From Lachnospiraceae bacterium (lineage in GTDB: Bacteria > Bacillota > Clostridia > Lachnospirales > Lachnospiraceae), in contig JAJQHQ010000092.1 of the NCBI GenBank assembly GCA_021199655.1, forward strand, positions 1 to 64,000: a stretch of 64,000 nucleotides of DNA, given 5' to 3'. Positions 1 to 7,953 of the stretch are shown piece by piece (position 1 is the stretch's first letter; each line of letters starts with the position of its first letter). A program made the position numbers and the translations under genes. The notes under the pieces were generated by a model. It searched no databases and was not told the DNA's origin. It saw only the letters and a program-made list of their open reading frames with translations.

Positions 1-2
1 GC

Positions 3-43
3 CGGCCGCGAGTGGCAAAGCCACTAACTTCCTTTCGCGGCCG
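3..43. repeat. Nested hairpin: 9-bp outer stem around a triloop hairpin
   Basis: The outer arms CGGCCGCGA and TCGCGGCCG are perfect complements. Between them lies a second hairpin, AGTGGC-AAA-GCCACT. The element touches the left window edge, so its extent and role are unknown. The architecture (long stem holding a short triloop hairpin) recurs between jetB and jetC. It may be a REP-like repeat or part of a transcript end. Confidence 0.5.
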
Positions 44-50
44 TGCGCAT

Positions 51-89
51 AAAAACCCCACGGGAAGTTATGTCTCCCGTGGGGTTTTG
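51..89. terminator. Bidirectional intrinsic terminator after the bioY/DUF1284 genes
   Basis: Ten-base-pair arms CCCCACGGGA and TCCCGTGGGG are flanked by an A-run on the left and TTTT on the right, so the hairpin ends in U on both strands. It lies 41 bp beyond the leftward DUF1284 stop codon and probably ends that transcript. Confidence 0.85.
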
Positions 90-129
90 TCCTGTAGTTT
101 GTGCACCATTTCTTTACTTCCAGCCTGCA

Positions 130-600
130 TCAGACTTCCCATCTGCTTTTCCGGTTCTCGCAGATCGATTCCCACTGGCATCCTCCGCAGATTTCCGCCC
201 GTCTTCCCGCTGACAGAATGCATGCCTGTACCAGAGAAGTAAATTCGTCAAATCCGAGAATCTGCTCCTCTGTCAGTCCGCATAAATCCAGAACGCCTCG
301 GTCATGCTTCTGCACCTTTTCCGCGTCGCGGCAGCTTCCGTCCAGATTGTTCGGACATGCGGAGCAGATCTCATCAGTGTGTGTCACCAGGCGAACCAGA
401 ACCCCGGGGGTGTCCGTTCCGGTAAGCCGCTCCAGCATTTTTTGCATATGTGCCGAGAAGCCTTCGCTGTATCCTTTTCCTTCAAAATACGCCAGACACA
501 TCCCGTGGTGCGCGCGCAGGGAAATCGGGCTCGTTTTCTGAAGCTCCGCCCCGGCACGAAGCGTTTTTATCATGTTCTCACTTGTTTCTTCCAAAGTCAT
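130..600 (-). CDS. DUF1284 family cysteine-rich protein
   Basis: This 156-residue protein resembles the DUF1284 family, small proteins thought to bind an iron-sulfur cluster through conserved cysteines; function is not established. The N-terminal half has the family-like stretch LRAHHGMCLAYFEGKGYS. Cysteines cluster in CSACPNNLDGSC near the middle and in CGGCQWESIC near the C-terminus. There is no signal peptide or membrane segment, so it should be cytoplasmic. The ATG follows AAGGAG at good spacing. It starts 52 bp after bioY and is probably cotranscribed from the BirA-type promoter, which would place a possible Fe-S protein under biotin control; biotin synthase is itself an Fe-S enzyme, but that link is inference. 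Confidence 0.7.
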   Translation of the reverse strand: MTLEETSENMIKTLRAGAELQKTSPISLRAHHGMCLAYFEGKGYSEGFSAHMQKMLERLTGTDTPGVLVRLVTHTDEICSACPNNLDGSCRDAEKVQKHDRGVLDLCGLTEEQILGFDEFTSLVQACILSAGRRAEICGGCQWESICENRKSRWEV

Positions 601-652
601 GCTTCTCTCCTTCGGAGCGTTTTCCAGACAATCCAGTCTGTTATAGAGAATG

Positions 653-1219
653 TTACACCGCGTACTTCCGCAGCCGGTTCGACAGAAGAAAAGCCAGCGC
701 GATCTTCACCAGATCCGGAATGACAAACGGGAAAATACACCATCCGAGAACGGTCATCAGACCAACTGCTCCCGTCTGACTCGTGTACACCGCCATGAAC
801 CATACCGTGCCAAACGCATAGCAGACAATCAGGCCGATTACCATCGAAACGATCTGCACGATCGTACTCCGGCCAAGCGTATTCTCCATCAGCCACATCG
901 TAAGCGCGGAAAACAAAAATCCGACAATATAGCCGCCACTGGTGCCCAGAAGCGCACCGATGCCGCCGGAAAATCCCGCAAATACCGGCAATCCGATCGC
1001 GCCCAGCAGAATATAGACCAGAACCGCAAGGGTTCCTCTTTTGCCGCCCAGAATGCCCACTGCCATGAACACGCCAAAGGTCTGCAGGGTAAATGGCACC
1101 GTCGTAGGAATCGAAATCCACGAGCATACTGCCATCAGCGCCGCAAATACGGCAATATAAACCATGTCAATCGTCTTCATGCCGGTCCGGCCGGACTCTG
1201 TTTTTGTACCTGTAGTCAT
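653..1219 (-). CDS. bioY: Biotin transporter BioY, substrate-binding S component
   Basis: BioY is the membrane S component that captures biotin for the energy-coupling factor (ECF) transporter family; ATPase subunits are usually encoded elsewhere. The 188-residue protein is hydrophobic with about six membrane segments. The N-terminal part TTVPFTLQTFGV and the segment GAIGLPVFAGFSGGIGAL are typical of BioY. Two ATG codons lie side by side at 1222 and 1219; the second is 6 bases after AGGAGG and is preferred. A promoter and a BirA-like palindrome sit just upstream, implying repression when biotin is plentiful. DUF1284 follows in the same direction. Confidence 0.93.
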   Translation of the reverse strand: MTTGTKTESGRTGMKTIDMVYIAVFAALMAVCSWISIPTTVPFTLQTFGVFMAVGILGGKRGTLAVLVYILLGAIGLPVFAGFSGGIGALLGTSGGYIVGFLFSALTMWLMENTLGRSTIVQIVSMVIGLIVCYAFGTVWFMAVYTSQTGAVGLMTVLGWCIFPFVIPDLVKIALAFLLSNRLRKYAV

Positions 1220-1284
1220 CATTTTCCTCCTCTTTTACAGCCGGTACGTTTCATTCTAATACGCCGACTGCTTTATCGGAGAAT

Positions 1285-1313
1285 ACTTTAGCACAGGAAG
1301 CATCTATTGTCAA
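1285..1313 (-). promoter_or_regulatory. Promoter of bioY-DUF1284
   Basis: Read leftwards, TTGACA (1308-1313) and TAAAGT (1285-1290) are separated by 17 bp. The -35 box is also the left arm of the BirA-like palindrome, so repressor binding would block the polymerase. Confidence 0.75.
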
Positions 1314-1336
1314 CTTTTTTTCTTATTTGGTTGACA
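1308..1336. promoter_or_regulatory. BirA-type biotin operator
   Basis: TGTCAAC and GTTGACA form perfect 7-bp inverted arms with a 15-bp spacer. Geometry and sequence match the known BirA box of Firmicutes (GTTAAC-type arms, 15-16 bp apart). Its position over the bioY -35 box supports biotin-dependent repression. Confidence 0.8.
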
Positions 1337-1371
1337 TGTCTGTAATTACAGTAAACAGGAAACAAAAACAT

Positions 1372-3051
1372 TCACTCATGTTCCGCCTCCTGAATCAGCA
1401 CTTCTTTCCCCCGAAACGCAAATCCATACTTGCGAACCGTTCGAATGCCCCTGGCTTTCAGATCGGTTTCGTATCTCATGGTTTCAATCTGCTCCAGCGC
1501 CCGCTTCGCAGTCTCTTCCAACGTAGTCTCTTTCTTCGGATCAAAAACCTTAAATTCGATGATAATCCCATCCGACTTTCCATCCCGCGGCTCAATGCAG
1601 ACATCATACCGGCCAAATCCGCTCTCCCTGTTCGATGTCAGGATATGTGTCCGATCCAGGTCAGCGATCAGCCCAAGCGTAAATCCATGATAAAACTGCT
1701 CGGCCACATCACTCTCAGAAGAGCCGCTTCCTACATCAAAAAAGCTGAACGTCCGGGATGTCACTTTCTCCATATACCGCTGCATCCCTTCCAGATTCCC
1801 CGCAAGCAGCATACGAATAAATTCTGTGTATTCATCATACGATTCGGCAAACCATTTTTTAACCAGTTTGCAAAGGGTCTCACGCACTTCATAATTTGTC
1901 AGAGCAATTTCGTATCTGTCAGACTGCTTCTGTACAATTTTTACATACCCGGTCATCAGAAACCAGCTCCAGATCGTTTTCGAATCTCCCCGCAGCTCCG
2001 CATAGGTAGTAGATTCATCAATCTCCGTCAGAATGGAGCCGCCTTTCAGCAGAATCTCAAACTCATCTTTCACCTTGACAGAACCTTCCCTCACCAGCTT
2101 CCCTACCAGCGCGTTTCCGCTCGTATTCATCCAGTAAGGACTCAATTCTCCAAATTTCAGAAAATTCAGGATTGACCACGGATTATAAATCCCTTTTTGA
2201 GCGCCAAACTGAAAACCGTCATACCACTGTTTGACCTCTGCCTTTTCATCAGAAAGTCCATAAGTGTCCAGAGCACCAAAAACCTCCTGTTCTGTAAAGC
2301 CAAAGCAGGTTTCGTACATCCTCGTAGTAGTCGTCACAACCGCCAGATTATTCAGATCCGAAAAAATCGACTCATGCGTGATTCTGGTGATACCCGTTAT
2401 CAGAGCCCGGTCCAAATACGGATTATCTTTAAAAGCAGCATGAAACATACGGCGTATATATTCTATAGCGGTATCCCAATACCCTGCCGTATATGCTTCC
2501 AGCATAGGAGTATCATACTCATCAAGCAGAATCAGAACTTTCTTTCCAAAATACTCATACATGCACTGCGACAGAAACTGGATTGCATCCATGCAGGATT
2601 CATCAGAAGCTTTTTGCCAGATGATCTGCGAAAACAGTGCTTTCTCCGCATCTGACACTTTGTCAGATTTCAACAAATATGAATGCCTTTCAAACAATCT
2701 TGCCAATTGTATCCGCATGGCGATACACATACTCTCATAGCTGCTCTGTTTTATATTTGCCAGGCTCAGATTGATGACTGGAAAGGTTCCCTGCATCGCC
2801 TGAAAACGTTCCTCACCCGCAATAAAGAGCCCGTCAAACAAATCCATCCTGTCATGATACCGGACTGAGAAAAAAGTCTCAACCATATTCAGAGTCAGCG
2901 TCTTTCCAAAACGCCTTGGTCTCGTAATCAGTGTTACCTGATCTGCACTGTCATACCAGTCTTTTATAAACCGGGTCTTATCTACATAAAATACATTTCT
3001 GCCAATGATATCCTCAAAAGCAGTGATACCCAAAGCAACTGTTTTCTTCAT
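1372..3051 (-). CDS. AAA-ATPase-like / PD-(D/E)XK nuclease protein, copy 1
   Basis: This 559-residue protein has the two-domain layout PF09820 (AAA-ATPase_like) plus PF08011 (PDDEXK_9), common in gut anaerobes and of unknown biological role. The N-terminal ATPase has a Walker A-like RPRRFGKTLTLNM near residue 40 and a Walker B-like KVLILLDEYDTPM. The C-terminal nuclease-like part keeps GRYDVCIEP followed by IIIEFKVF, the D...ExK pattern. The start follows AGGAGGTGCGACC. A second, very similar copy lies immediately to the right on the same strand with the same upstream leader, so this is one unit of a tandem duplication. Copy 1 ends sooner (EAEHE) than copy 2 and lacks the coupled downstream gene. 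Confidence 0.85.
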   Translation of the reverse strand: MKKTVALGITAFEDIIGRNVFYVDKTRFIKDWYDSADQVTLITRPRRFGKTLTLNMVETFFSVRYHDRMDLFDGLFIAGEERFQAMQGTFPVINLSLANIKQSSYESMCIAMRIQLARLFERHSYLLKSDKVSDAEKALFSQIIWQKASDESCMDAIQFLSQCMYEYFGKKVLILLDEYDTPMLEAYTAGYWDTAIEYIRRMFHAAFKDNPYLDRALITGITRITHESIFSDLNNLAVVTTTTRMYETCFGFTEQEVFGALDTYGLSDEKAEVKQWYDGFQFGAQKGIYNPWSILNFLKFGELSPYWMNTSGNALVGKLVREGSVKVKDEFEILLKGGSILTEIDESTTYAELRGDSKTIWSWFLMTGYVKIVQKQSDRYEIALTNYEVRETLCKLVKKWFAESYDEYTEFIRMLLAGNLEGMQRYMEKVTSRTFSFFDVGSGSSESDVAEQFYHGFTLGLIADLDRTHILTSNRESGFGRYDVCIEPRDGKSDGIIIEFKVFDPKKETTLEETAKRALEQIETMRYETDLKARGIRTVRKYGFAFRGKEVLIQEAEHE

Positions 3052-3250
3052 GGTCGCACCTCCTCATCACTGCAAACCTTTCTATCTCCACTGTATCAGG
3101 CAATCTTCTCCTAACGATTTTTACGGCTTTATAATATGCGCACAGGCACATAAGGAATCATGACAGCTTGCGCCGTCTGCGCCTGGCGCAAACGAGCTGC
3201 CGCTCGATAATATAGCAGTAGTATAACATACCTGTTTCGATCCCGCCACA

Positions 3251-3293
3251 AAAAAGACACAGCAGATACTATTTCAATCTGCTGTGTCTTTTT
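3251..3293. terminator. Bidirectional terminator, leader of copy 1
   Basis: AAAAAGACACAGCAGA pairs with TCTGCTGTGTCTTTTT, giving U-runs on both strands. It lies upstream of AAA/PDDEXK copy 1, ends the leftward HIRAN-like gene and is duplicated in copy 2. Confidence 0.85.
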
Positions 3294-3410
3294 AGAATCG
3301 CACCATAACAGCGCCACTCTCGCCCCGCTCTCATACATTCTGGCAGCAAGGTTTTCCGGAAAATATGCAGACTGCCCTTATTCCGGGCTTTAGCTATAAG
3401 TCCATATTCA

Positions 3411-3776
3411 TCATTTCTCTGCATCTGATACACCATCTGAATCTACAAACTCATAGGTATCAATAGGAAGTTTAGCTCCACCTTTTCGCAGTAGTTCAAA
3501 GTCGTCAAACTGTTTCATTCCATATCTTCGAAGAATCTTGTCAATATCCCGTCTCTTAGGGTCAGGAAGGCGACTAGCAAATGTCGGAAATAGTCTCTCA
3601 CTCGTATAAAGTGTATCCGTCGGGAAAGCTTTCAGTTCCAGGTACCCATCCTTTTTGGCAAGATTATAATCTCCGCAATATTGAAATTCATATTGCTTTC
3701 CTTTGGTTAGCTTTCCCACAATATAATTTCTTCTTGATCTTGGGTTGCTCCATTTTAAATACAAAGTATTGCTCAT
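3411..3776 (-). CDS. HIRAN/HipA-N-like small protein, probably truncated
   Basis: The 121-residue protein begins LYLKWSNPRSRRNYIVGKL, a pattern I associate with the N-terminal part of Lachnospiraceae HIRAN-domain and HipA-N-like proteins. Those relatives are usually near 200 residues, so this one probably lacks its C-terminal part. The start overlaps the upstream AAA/PDDEXK stop codon (ATGA), indicating translational coupling and a shared function or regulation. No catalytic residues can be assigned. The assignment rests on memory of the family pattern, not on a search. Confidence 0.5.
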   Translation of the reverse strand: MSNTLYLKWSNPRSRRNYIVGKLTKGKQYEFQYCGDYNLAKKDGYLELKAFPTDTLYTSERLFPTFASRLPDPKRRDIDKILRRYGMKQFDDFELLRKGGAKLPIDTYEFVDSDGVSDAEK

Positions 3777-5476
3777 TGAATATTTCCGCTTCCCTTCCGC
3801 TCTTGTTCCGCCTCCTGGATCAGCACTTCTTTTCCCCGAAAAGCGAACCCATACTTGCAAACTGTCTTAATCCCCCTGGCTTTCAGGTCGATTTCATATT
3901 TCTTAGTCTCTATTTGCTCCAGTGCCCGCTTTGCAGTCTCTTCCAGCGTAGTCTCTTTCTTCGAATCAAACACCTTAAATTCGATGATAATCCCATCCGA
4001 CTTTCTATCCCGCGGCTCAATGCAGACATCATACCGACCAAATCCGCTCTCCCTGTTCGATGTCAGGATATGAGTGCGATCCAGGTCGGCAATCAGCCCC
4101 AGCGTGAATCCATGATAAAACTGCTCCGCCACATCGCTCTCAGAAGAGCCACTTCCTACATCAAAAAAGCTGAACGTCTGGGCTGTCACTTTCTCCATAT
4201 ACCGCTGCATCCCTTCCAGATTCCCGGCAAGCAGCATACGGATAAATTCCGTGTATTCATCATACGATTCGGCAAACCACTTCTTTACCAGCTTGTAAAA
4301 AGCTTCCCGAACTTCAAAATTCGTCAGAGCGATCTCATACCCGTTTTCCCGTTCCTGTACAATCTTCACATATCCCGTCGTAAGAAACCAACTCCAGATT
4401 GTTTTCGAATCTCCACGCAATTCTGCATAGGTGATCGACTCATCAATCTCAGTGACAATTGTGCCACCTTTCAGCAAAATCTCAAAGTCATCCTTTATTT
4501 TAAGCGACCCCTCCCGTACCAGATTGCCTACTAACGCATTTCCACTGGTATTCATCCAATATGTGGAAAATTTCCTGGCTTTCAAATAATTCAGAATCGA
4601 CCAGGGATTATAAATGCCGCTGTGCTTTCCAAACTGAAACCCATCATACCAATACCGCACCTTATCCATATTATCAGACAAGCCGTAATTTTCCAAAGCT
4701 GAAAAGACTTCCTCCTCCGTAAAGCCAAAAGAATCCTCCAACTGCTCCGTCGTAGTCGTCACAACAGATATATTGTTCAAATCAGAAAAAATCGATTCCT
4801 GTGTAATTCTTGTAATACCAGTGAGAAGTCCTCTTTCCAGATATAGGTTATCTTTAAATGCAGCATGAAACATACGACGGATGTATTCAATGGCAATATC
4901 CCAATAGTTCGCCGTATAAGCTTCAAGCATAGGAGTATCATACTCATCAATCAGAATCAGGACTTTTTTGCCAAAATGCTCATACATGCATTGTGAAAGG
5001 AATCTAATCGCATCCATGCAATCCTGATCAGGGGCTTTCTTCCAGATTATTTTCGAAAAATCCTCCTTCTCCGCTTCTGTCAATCTGTCAGATTGCAATA
5101 AATAGGAATGTCTCCCAAACAAATCTGCAGCCAGCCGCCGCATGGCATAGCACATATCGTCATAGCTTCTCTGCTTTACATTTGCCAAGCTTAAATTAAT
5201 CACCGGAAAGGTTCCCTGCATCGCCCGAAAACGTTCCTCACCCGCAATAAAGAGTCCGTCAAACAAATCCATCCGGTTCTGATACCGGACCGAAAAAAAC
5301 GTCTCAACCATATTCAGAGTCAGCGTCTTTCCAAAACGCCTTGGCCTCGTAATCAGTGTTACCTGATCTGCACTGTCATACCAGTCTTTTATAAACCGGG
5401 TCTTATCTACATAAAATACATTTCTGCCAATGATATCCTCAAAAGCAGTGATACCTAAAGCAACCGTTTTCTTCAT
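3773..5476 (-). CDS. AAA-ATPase-like / PD-(D/E)XK nuclease protein, copy 2
   Basis: This 567-residue paralogue of copy 1 keeps the Walker A-like RPRRFGKTLTLNM, the Walker B-like KVLILIDEYDTPM and the nuclease-like GRYDVCIEP/IIIEFKVF pair. The chosen ATG (MKKTVALG) is 7 bases after AGGAGG and aligns with the start of copy 1; the ORF track extends 17 codons further upstream into the leader. The C-terminus is longer than in copy 1 (ERKGSGNIQ), and its stop codon overlaps the next start. Differences are concentrated between the ATPase core and the nuclease, which may reflect a variable recognition region. Biological role unknown. Confidence 0.85.
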   Translation of the reverse strand: MKKTVALGITAFEDIIGRNVFYVDKTRFIKDWYDSADQVTLITRPRRFGKTLTLNMVETFFSVRYQNRMDLFDGLFIAGEERFRAMQGTFPVINLSLANVKQRSYDDMCYAMRRLAADLFGRHSYLLQSDRLTEAEKEDFSKIIWKKAPDQDCMDAIRFLSQCMYEHFGKKVLILIDEYDTPMLEAYTANYWDIAIEYIRRMFHAAFKDNLYLERGLLTGITRITQESIFSDLNNISVVTTTTEQLEDSFGFTEEEVFSALENYGLSDNMDKVRYWYDGFQFGKHSGIYNPWSILNYLKARKFSTYWMNTSGNALVGNLVREGSLKIKDDFEILLKGGTIVTEIDESITYAELRGDSKTIWSWFLTTGYVKIVQERENGYEIALTNFEVREAFYKLVKKWFAESYDEYTEFIRMLLAGNLEGMQRYMEKVTAQTFSFFDVGSGSSESDVAEQFYHGFTLGLIADLDRTHILTSNRESGFGRYDVCIEPRDRKSDGIIIEFKVFDSKKETTLEETAKRALEQIETKKYEIDLKARGIKTVCKYGFAFRGKEVLIQEAEQERKGSGNIQ

Positions 5477-5672
5477 GGCCGCACCTCCTGTCACTGCAAA
5501 CCTTTCTATCTCCACTGTATCAGGCAATCTTCCCCTAACGATTTTACGGCTTTATAATATGCGCACAGGCGCATAAGGAATCATGACAGCTTGCGCTGTC
5601 TGCGCCTGGCGCGAACGAGCTGCCGCTCGATAATATAGCCGTAGTATAACATACCTGTTACGATCCCGCCAC

Positions 5673-5715
5673 AAAAAAAGACACAGCAGATAAAGATAGT
5701 TCTGCTGTGTCTTTT
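5673..5715. terminator. Bidirectional terminator, leader of copy 2
   Basis: AAAAGACACAGCAGA and TCTGCTGTGTCTTTT form the same hairpin as at 3251-3293, with A and T runs on the two sides. It ends the leftward 316-residue gene and precedes AAA/PDDEXK copy 2. The 5477-5812 interval otherwise holds only this duplicated leader; I see no gene in it. Confidence 0.85.
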
Positions 5716-5812
5716 GAGAATCGCAATGAGGCAGCGCCAGCTTTTCATGTTAAATAGTTGCAGTCGATCGGACATCACCAACATCAACTGTATAAATATT
5801 AACTCATGGATT

Positions 5813-6763
5813 TCATATCCACGTATTAATCATGAACTGATTAATGACTGGCAAAGCGGCACTCATACACTCCTGCGATAAACTGAGCATTTCCCGCAGG
5901 CTTGTATCCGTATTCTCCCGTTCCGGAGAGTTTCGCCATTTATCATTTAAAATTATGCCATCAAATTTTCCATCCAGTGCGTTTGACATGACATACGTAC
6001 ATATCATAGCTGAATACAATTTGTCCAGTTCATACAAGCAATCTAAATTCAGTCTTCCACAGGCTCGATCATGAATCTGTTTCATCTGCTCCAGAAAGTC
6101 CTGCTTCAGATAATTATTTACAGCATAATCATCGAATCGTACTAATGGTTTACTCAGAGCCTGTAAGCTTCTTTTCAGATGATCCAGATCAGACGAAAAC
6201 GATCTGCCAGTTCTTACAGTCGTTTTCGCCATGGATTCCAGTGGTGCTATAAGTTCTCTTGAAAGATCTGCACATATATATGCAAGCTCTGTCATTGGTG
6301 TGGAATACTGATACCCTCTTGCGCACAGATATTCCCTATAGTACGCCCAATAGGAACTGCCCACACCGGCAAGTAAATCCGCCAGTACCTTCCTGATATT
6401 ACAATATTGCTGTGGTTGGAAAGCCGCTGATCTGCACCAATTCAAATCGTATGCCTCCAGAATATCAGCTATTTTCCCGGAACTATCCTTAACAGTCGAT
6501 TTTGTTCTTTTATTAAGGGTAGTACGTGATAAATCCATCTGATACCATCTGGTCATATGCCTGTAACGGAATATCTGAAGTTCCGATGTGTTAGCCGCCA
6601 CATAATTACTCATAGTGCCAGCGATGATAAACCGCTCCAGAGGATGCTTCTGGGGGTATGTTTCATCCGCGTAATTAATTTCCCGCCACACACGTTCTTC
6701 GTTATTTTTTTGCAGTTCAATACTGTGTTTTTTTAGCATATTCATATCGAAAAAGTATACCAC
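5813..6763 (-). CDS. Hypothetical protein, 316 residues
   Basis: I do not recognise this protein. It has no evident signal peptide or membrane helix and reads as a soluble, mostly helical protein. There is no strong ribosome site: the listed start is a GTG after ACAGGAAT, and ATG codons at residues 7 and 9 (MNMLKK) are alternatives. It sits between two terminators, so it is probably monocistronic. It lies next to the duplicated AAA/PDDEXK genes on one side and two unknown AT-rich genes on the other, in what looks like an acquired islet. No function is proposed. Confidence 0.65.
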   Translation of the reverse strand: MVYFFDMNMLKKHSIELQKNNEERVWREINYADETYPQKHPLERFIIAGTMSNYVAANTSELQIFRYRHMTRWYQMDLSRTTLNKRTKSTVKDSSGKIADILEAYDLNWCRSAAFQPQQYCNIRKVLADLLAGVGSSYWAYYREYLCARGYQYSTPMTELAYICADLSRELIAPLESMAKTTVRTGRSFSSDLDHLKRSLQALSKPLVRFDDYAVNNYLKQDFLEQMKQIHDRACGRLNLDCLYELDKLYSAMICTYVMSNALDGKFDGIILNDKWRNSPERENTDTSLREMLSLSQECMSAALPVINQFMINTWI

Positions 6764-6773
6764 ATTCCTGTCG

Positions 6774-6814
6774 AAAAAGACACCCTGATGTATTTATTTA
6801 ACAAGGTGTCTTTT
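6774..6814 (-). terminator. Terminator after the 6.9-8.7 kb gene pair
   Basis: Read leftwards, AAAAGACACCTTG pairs with CAGGGTGTCTTTTT and ends in a U-run. It lies about 110 bp beyond the stop of the 6925-7953 gene. Confidence 0.8.
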
Positions 6815-6924
6815 CAAATCAATCTACTTACAGAGGACTATTCATAAGCTTTCTACTATATTTCTGCTTACTTATTTTCAAAAAAACATAAAAGAAATAA
6901 AGCCACTGATCTGCTGTAGATGGA

Positions 6925-7953
6925 TCAAACAATTATACAAATATGATCCCCTACTTCCTGATAATCTTCCTCCATAACTTTATTCTGTAAATAATCCTCC
7001 AGATGAAGATATTCGTTTTTCCCCAATTTCTGGATTACATTTTCTGAATGAATCAATTCTCCAATCTGTGTCTCAGTAGTTAGCATTGTTGAATTATAAA
7101 CCAGATATTTGTCTTCAAAAGAAAGCTCCGTAAAATCGGTCAGCAATCTTTTTTTGAATGTCGAGGCAAAATGTTGATCCGCCATTCTTTGCAGAACTTT
7201 AAATGACAAATTATAAACCGGCGAGATTTCACCTTTTTCATAATAATACAAAGCGGAAAAAGCTTTCAGTTCTTTCGCAAATGCGCTTCCCAGTGGGAAC
7301 AAAATATCGCAAGCTAATGAACTATCCAATTTTTCTTCCTCAAAATCTGATATTTTTCCGCCTAAAAAAGTGGAAATCTCACACAAGCGGTCACTTACAT
7401 CAAATAATATTGACTCATTCAATTCGTCAGATTTTAGTTTTTCAACATCAGAGATAATATAATAGCTATATTTATAAAAATCATCCCTGACCTTTTTCTT
7501 TGTCTCCTGATCAATTTTATATTCTATGGAATCTAAACGTTTTTCTATCTTATTTAAAGAATTTGAGACCATAGCAAATCCTGCAAGAGAAATTCCACAA
7601 TTCACTATATTAAGAGTGCAATTAAGCCACCCCAACGAACTTAAATTGGGAAGAGCTTCTACGGCCATCTGTACCTGATCAAGCTTATCTAAGGATAAAT
7701 CGATTTTCTTATTAATCTGGTTTACACTTTTTTGTACCTTTGCTGATTGCACATTATTTACTGCACCAGATACAAGTGAAAGCGGAGACAAGATATCTCC
7801 TGTCATGTTCTTTACTGCAGGCTTTGCCAACTCCACAAGTTGTTTTGTTACAATGTCCCTGACACCACCACTACTTATTTCTGCTAAACCAGACTTAATC
7901 ATTTTTGCAGAATTGCTGCTGATAGTATACGCAATCACTCTTTCACCAATCAT
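6925..7953 (-). CDS. Unknown protein with coiled coil-hydrophobic-coiled coil layout
   Basis: I do not recognise a family. The 342-residue protein starts at MIGERVIAY, 8 bases after GAGAGG. Residues about 60-105 look like an amphipathic coiled coil (VNQINKKIDLSLDKLDQV), followed by a hydrophobic segment near 110-135 (NIVNCGISLAGFAMV) and a second charged coiled coil (SLNKIEKRLDSIEYKID). That order is seen in helical pore-forming toxins and in some membrane-acting defence effectors. No enzymatic motif is visible. It overlaps the preceding gene by 11 bp, so the pair is probably one unit. Low GC relative to the core suggests horizontal arrival. Pore formation is only an inference. Confidence 0.65.
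   Translation of the reverse strand: MIGERVIAYTISSNSAKMIKSGLAEISSGGVRDIVTKQLVELAKPAVKNMTGDILSPLSLVSGAVNNVQSAKVQKSVNQINKKIDLSLDKLDQVQMAVEALPNLSSLGWLNCTLNIVNCGISLAGFAMVSNSLNKIEKRLDSIEYKIDQETKKKVRDDFYKYSYYIISDVEKLKSDELNESILFDVSDRLCEISTFLGGKISDFEEEKLDSSLACDILFPLGSAFAKELKAFSALYYYEKGEISPVYNLSFKVLQRMADQHFASTFKKRLLTDFTELSFEDKYLVYNSTMLTTETQIGELIHSENVIQKLGKNEYLHLEDYLQNKVMEEDYQEVGDHICIIV

Larger units (their letters stand above)
1372..5760 (-). repeat. Tandem duplication of an AAA/PDDEXK gene and its leader
   Basis: Unit 1 (about 1372-3330) and unit 2 (about 3790-5760) match through the coding region and through roughly 280 bp of upstream sequence, including a terminator hairpin and a GC-rich leader. 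The copies have diverged by many point differences, mostly in the middle of the proteins, so the duplication is not recent. The 3' ends differ: unit 2 continues into a coupled HIRAN-like gene. Confidence 0.85.

Noticed and set aside
3581-4534. Long plus-strand ORFs opposite the AAA/PDDEXK copies (also 1327-2175)
   Set aside because: Antisense shadows of the duplicated genes; no ribosome sites and no sensible protein pattern.
5581-5787. 68-residue ORF with a membrane-like segment in the leader of AAA/PDDEXK copy 2
   Set aside because: It runs straight through the terminator hairpin, and the equivalent frame in copy 1 is broken by a stop, so it is probably not coding.
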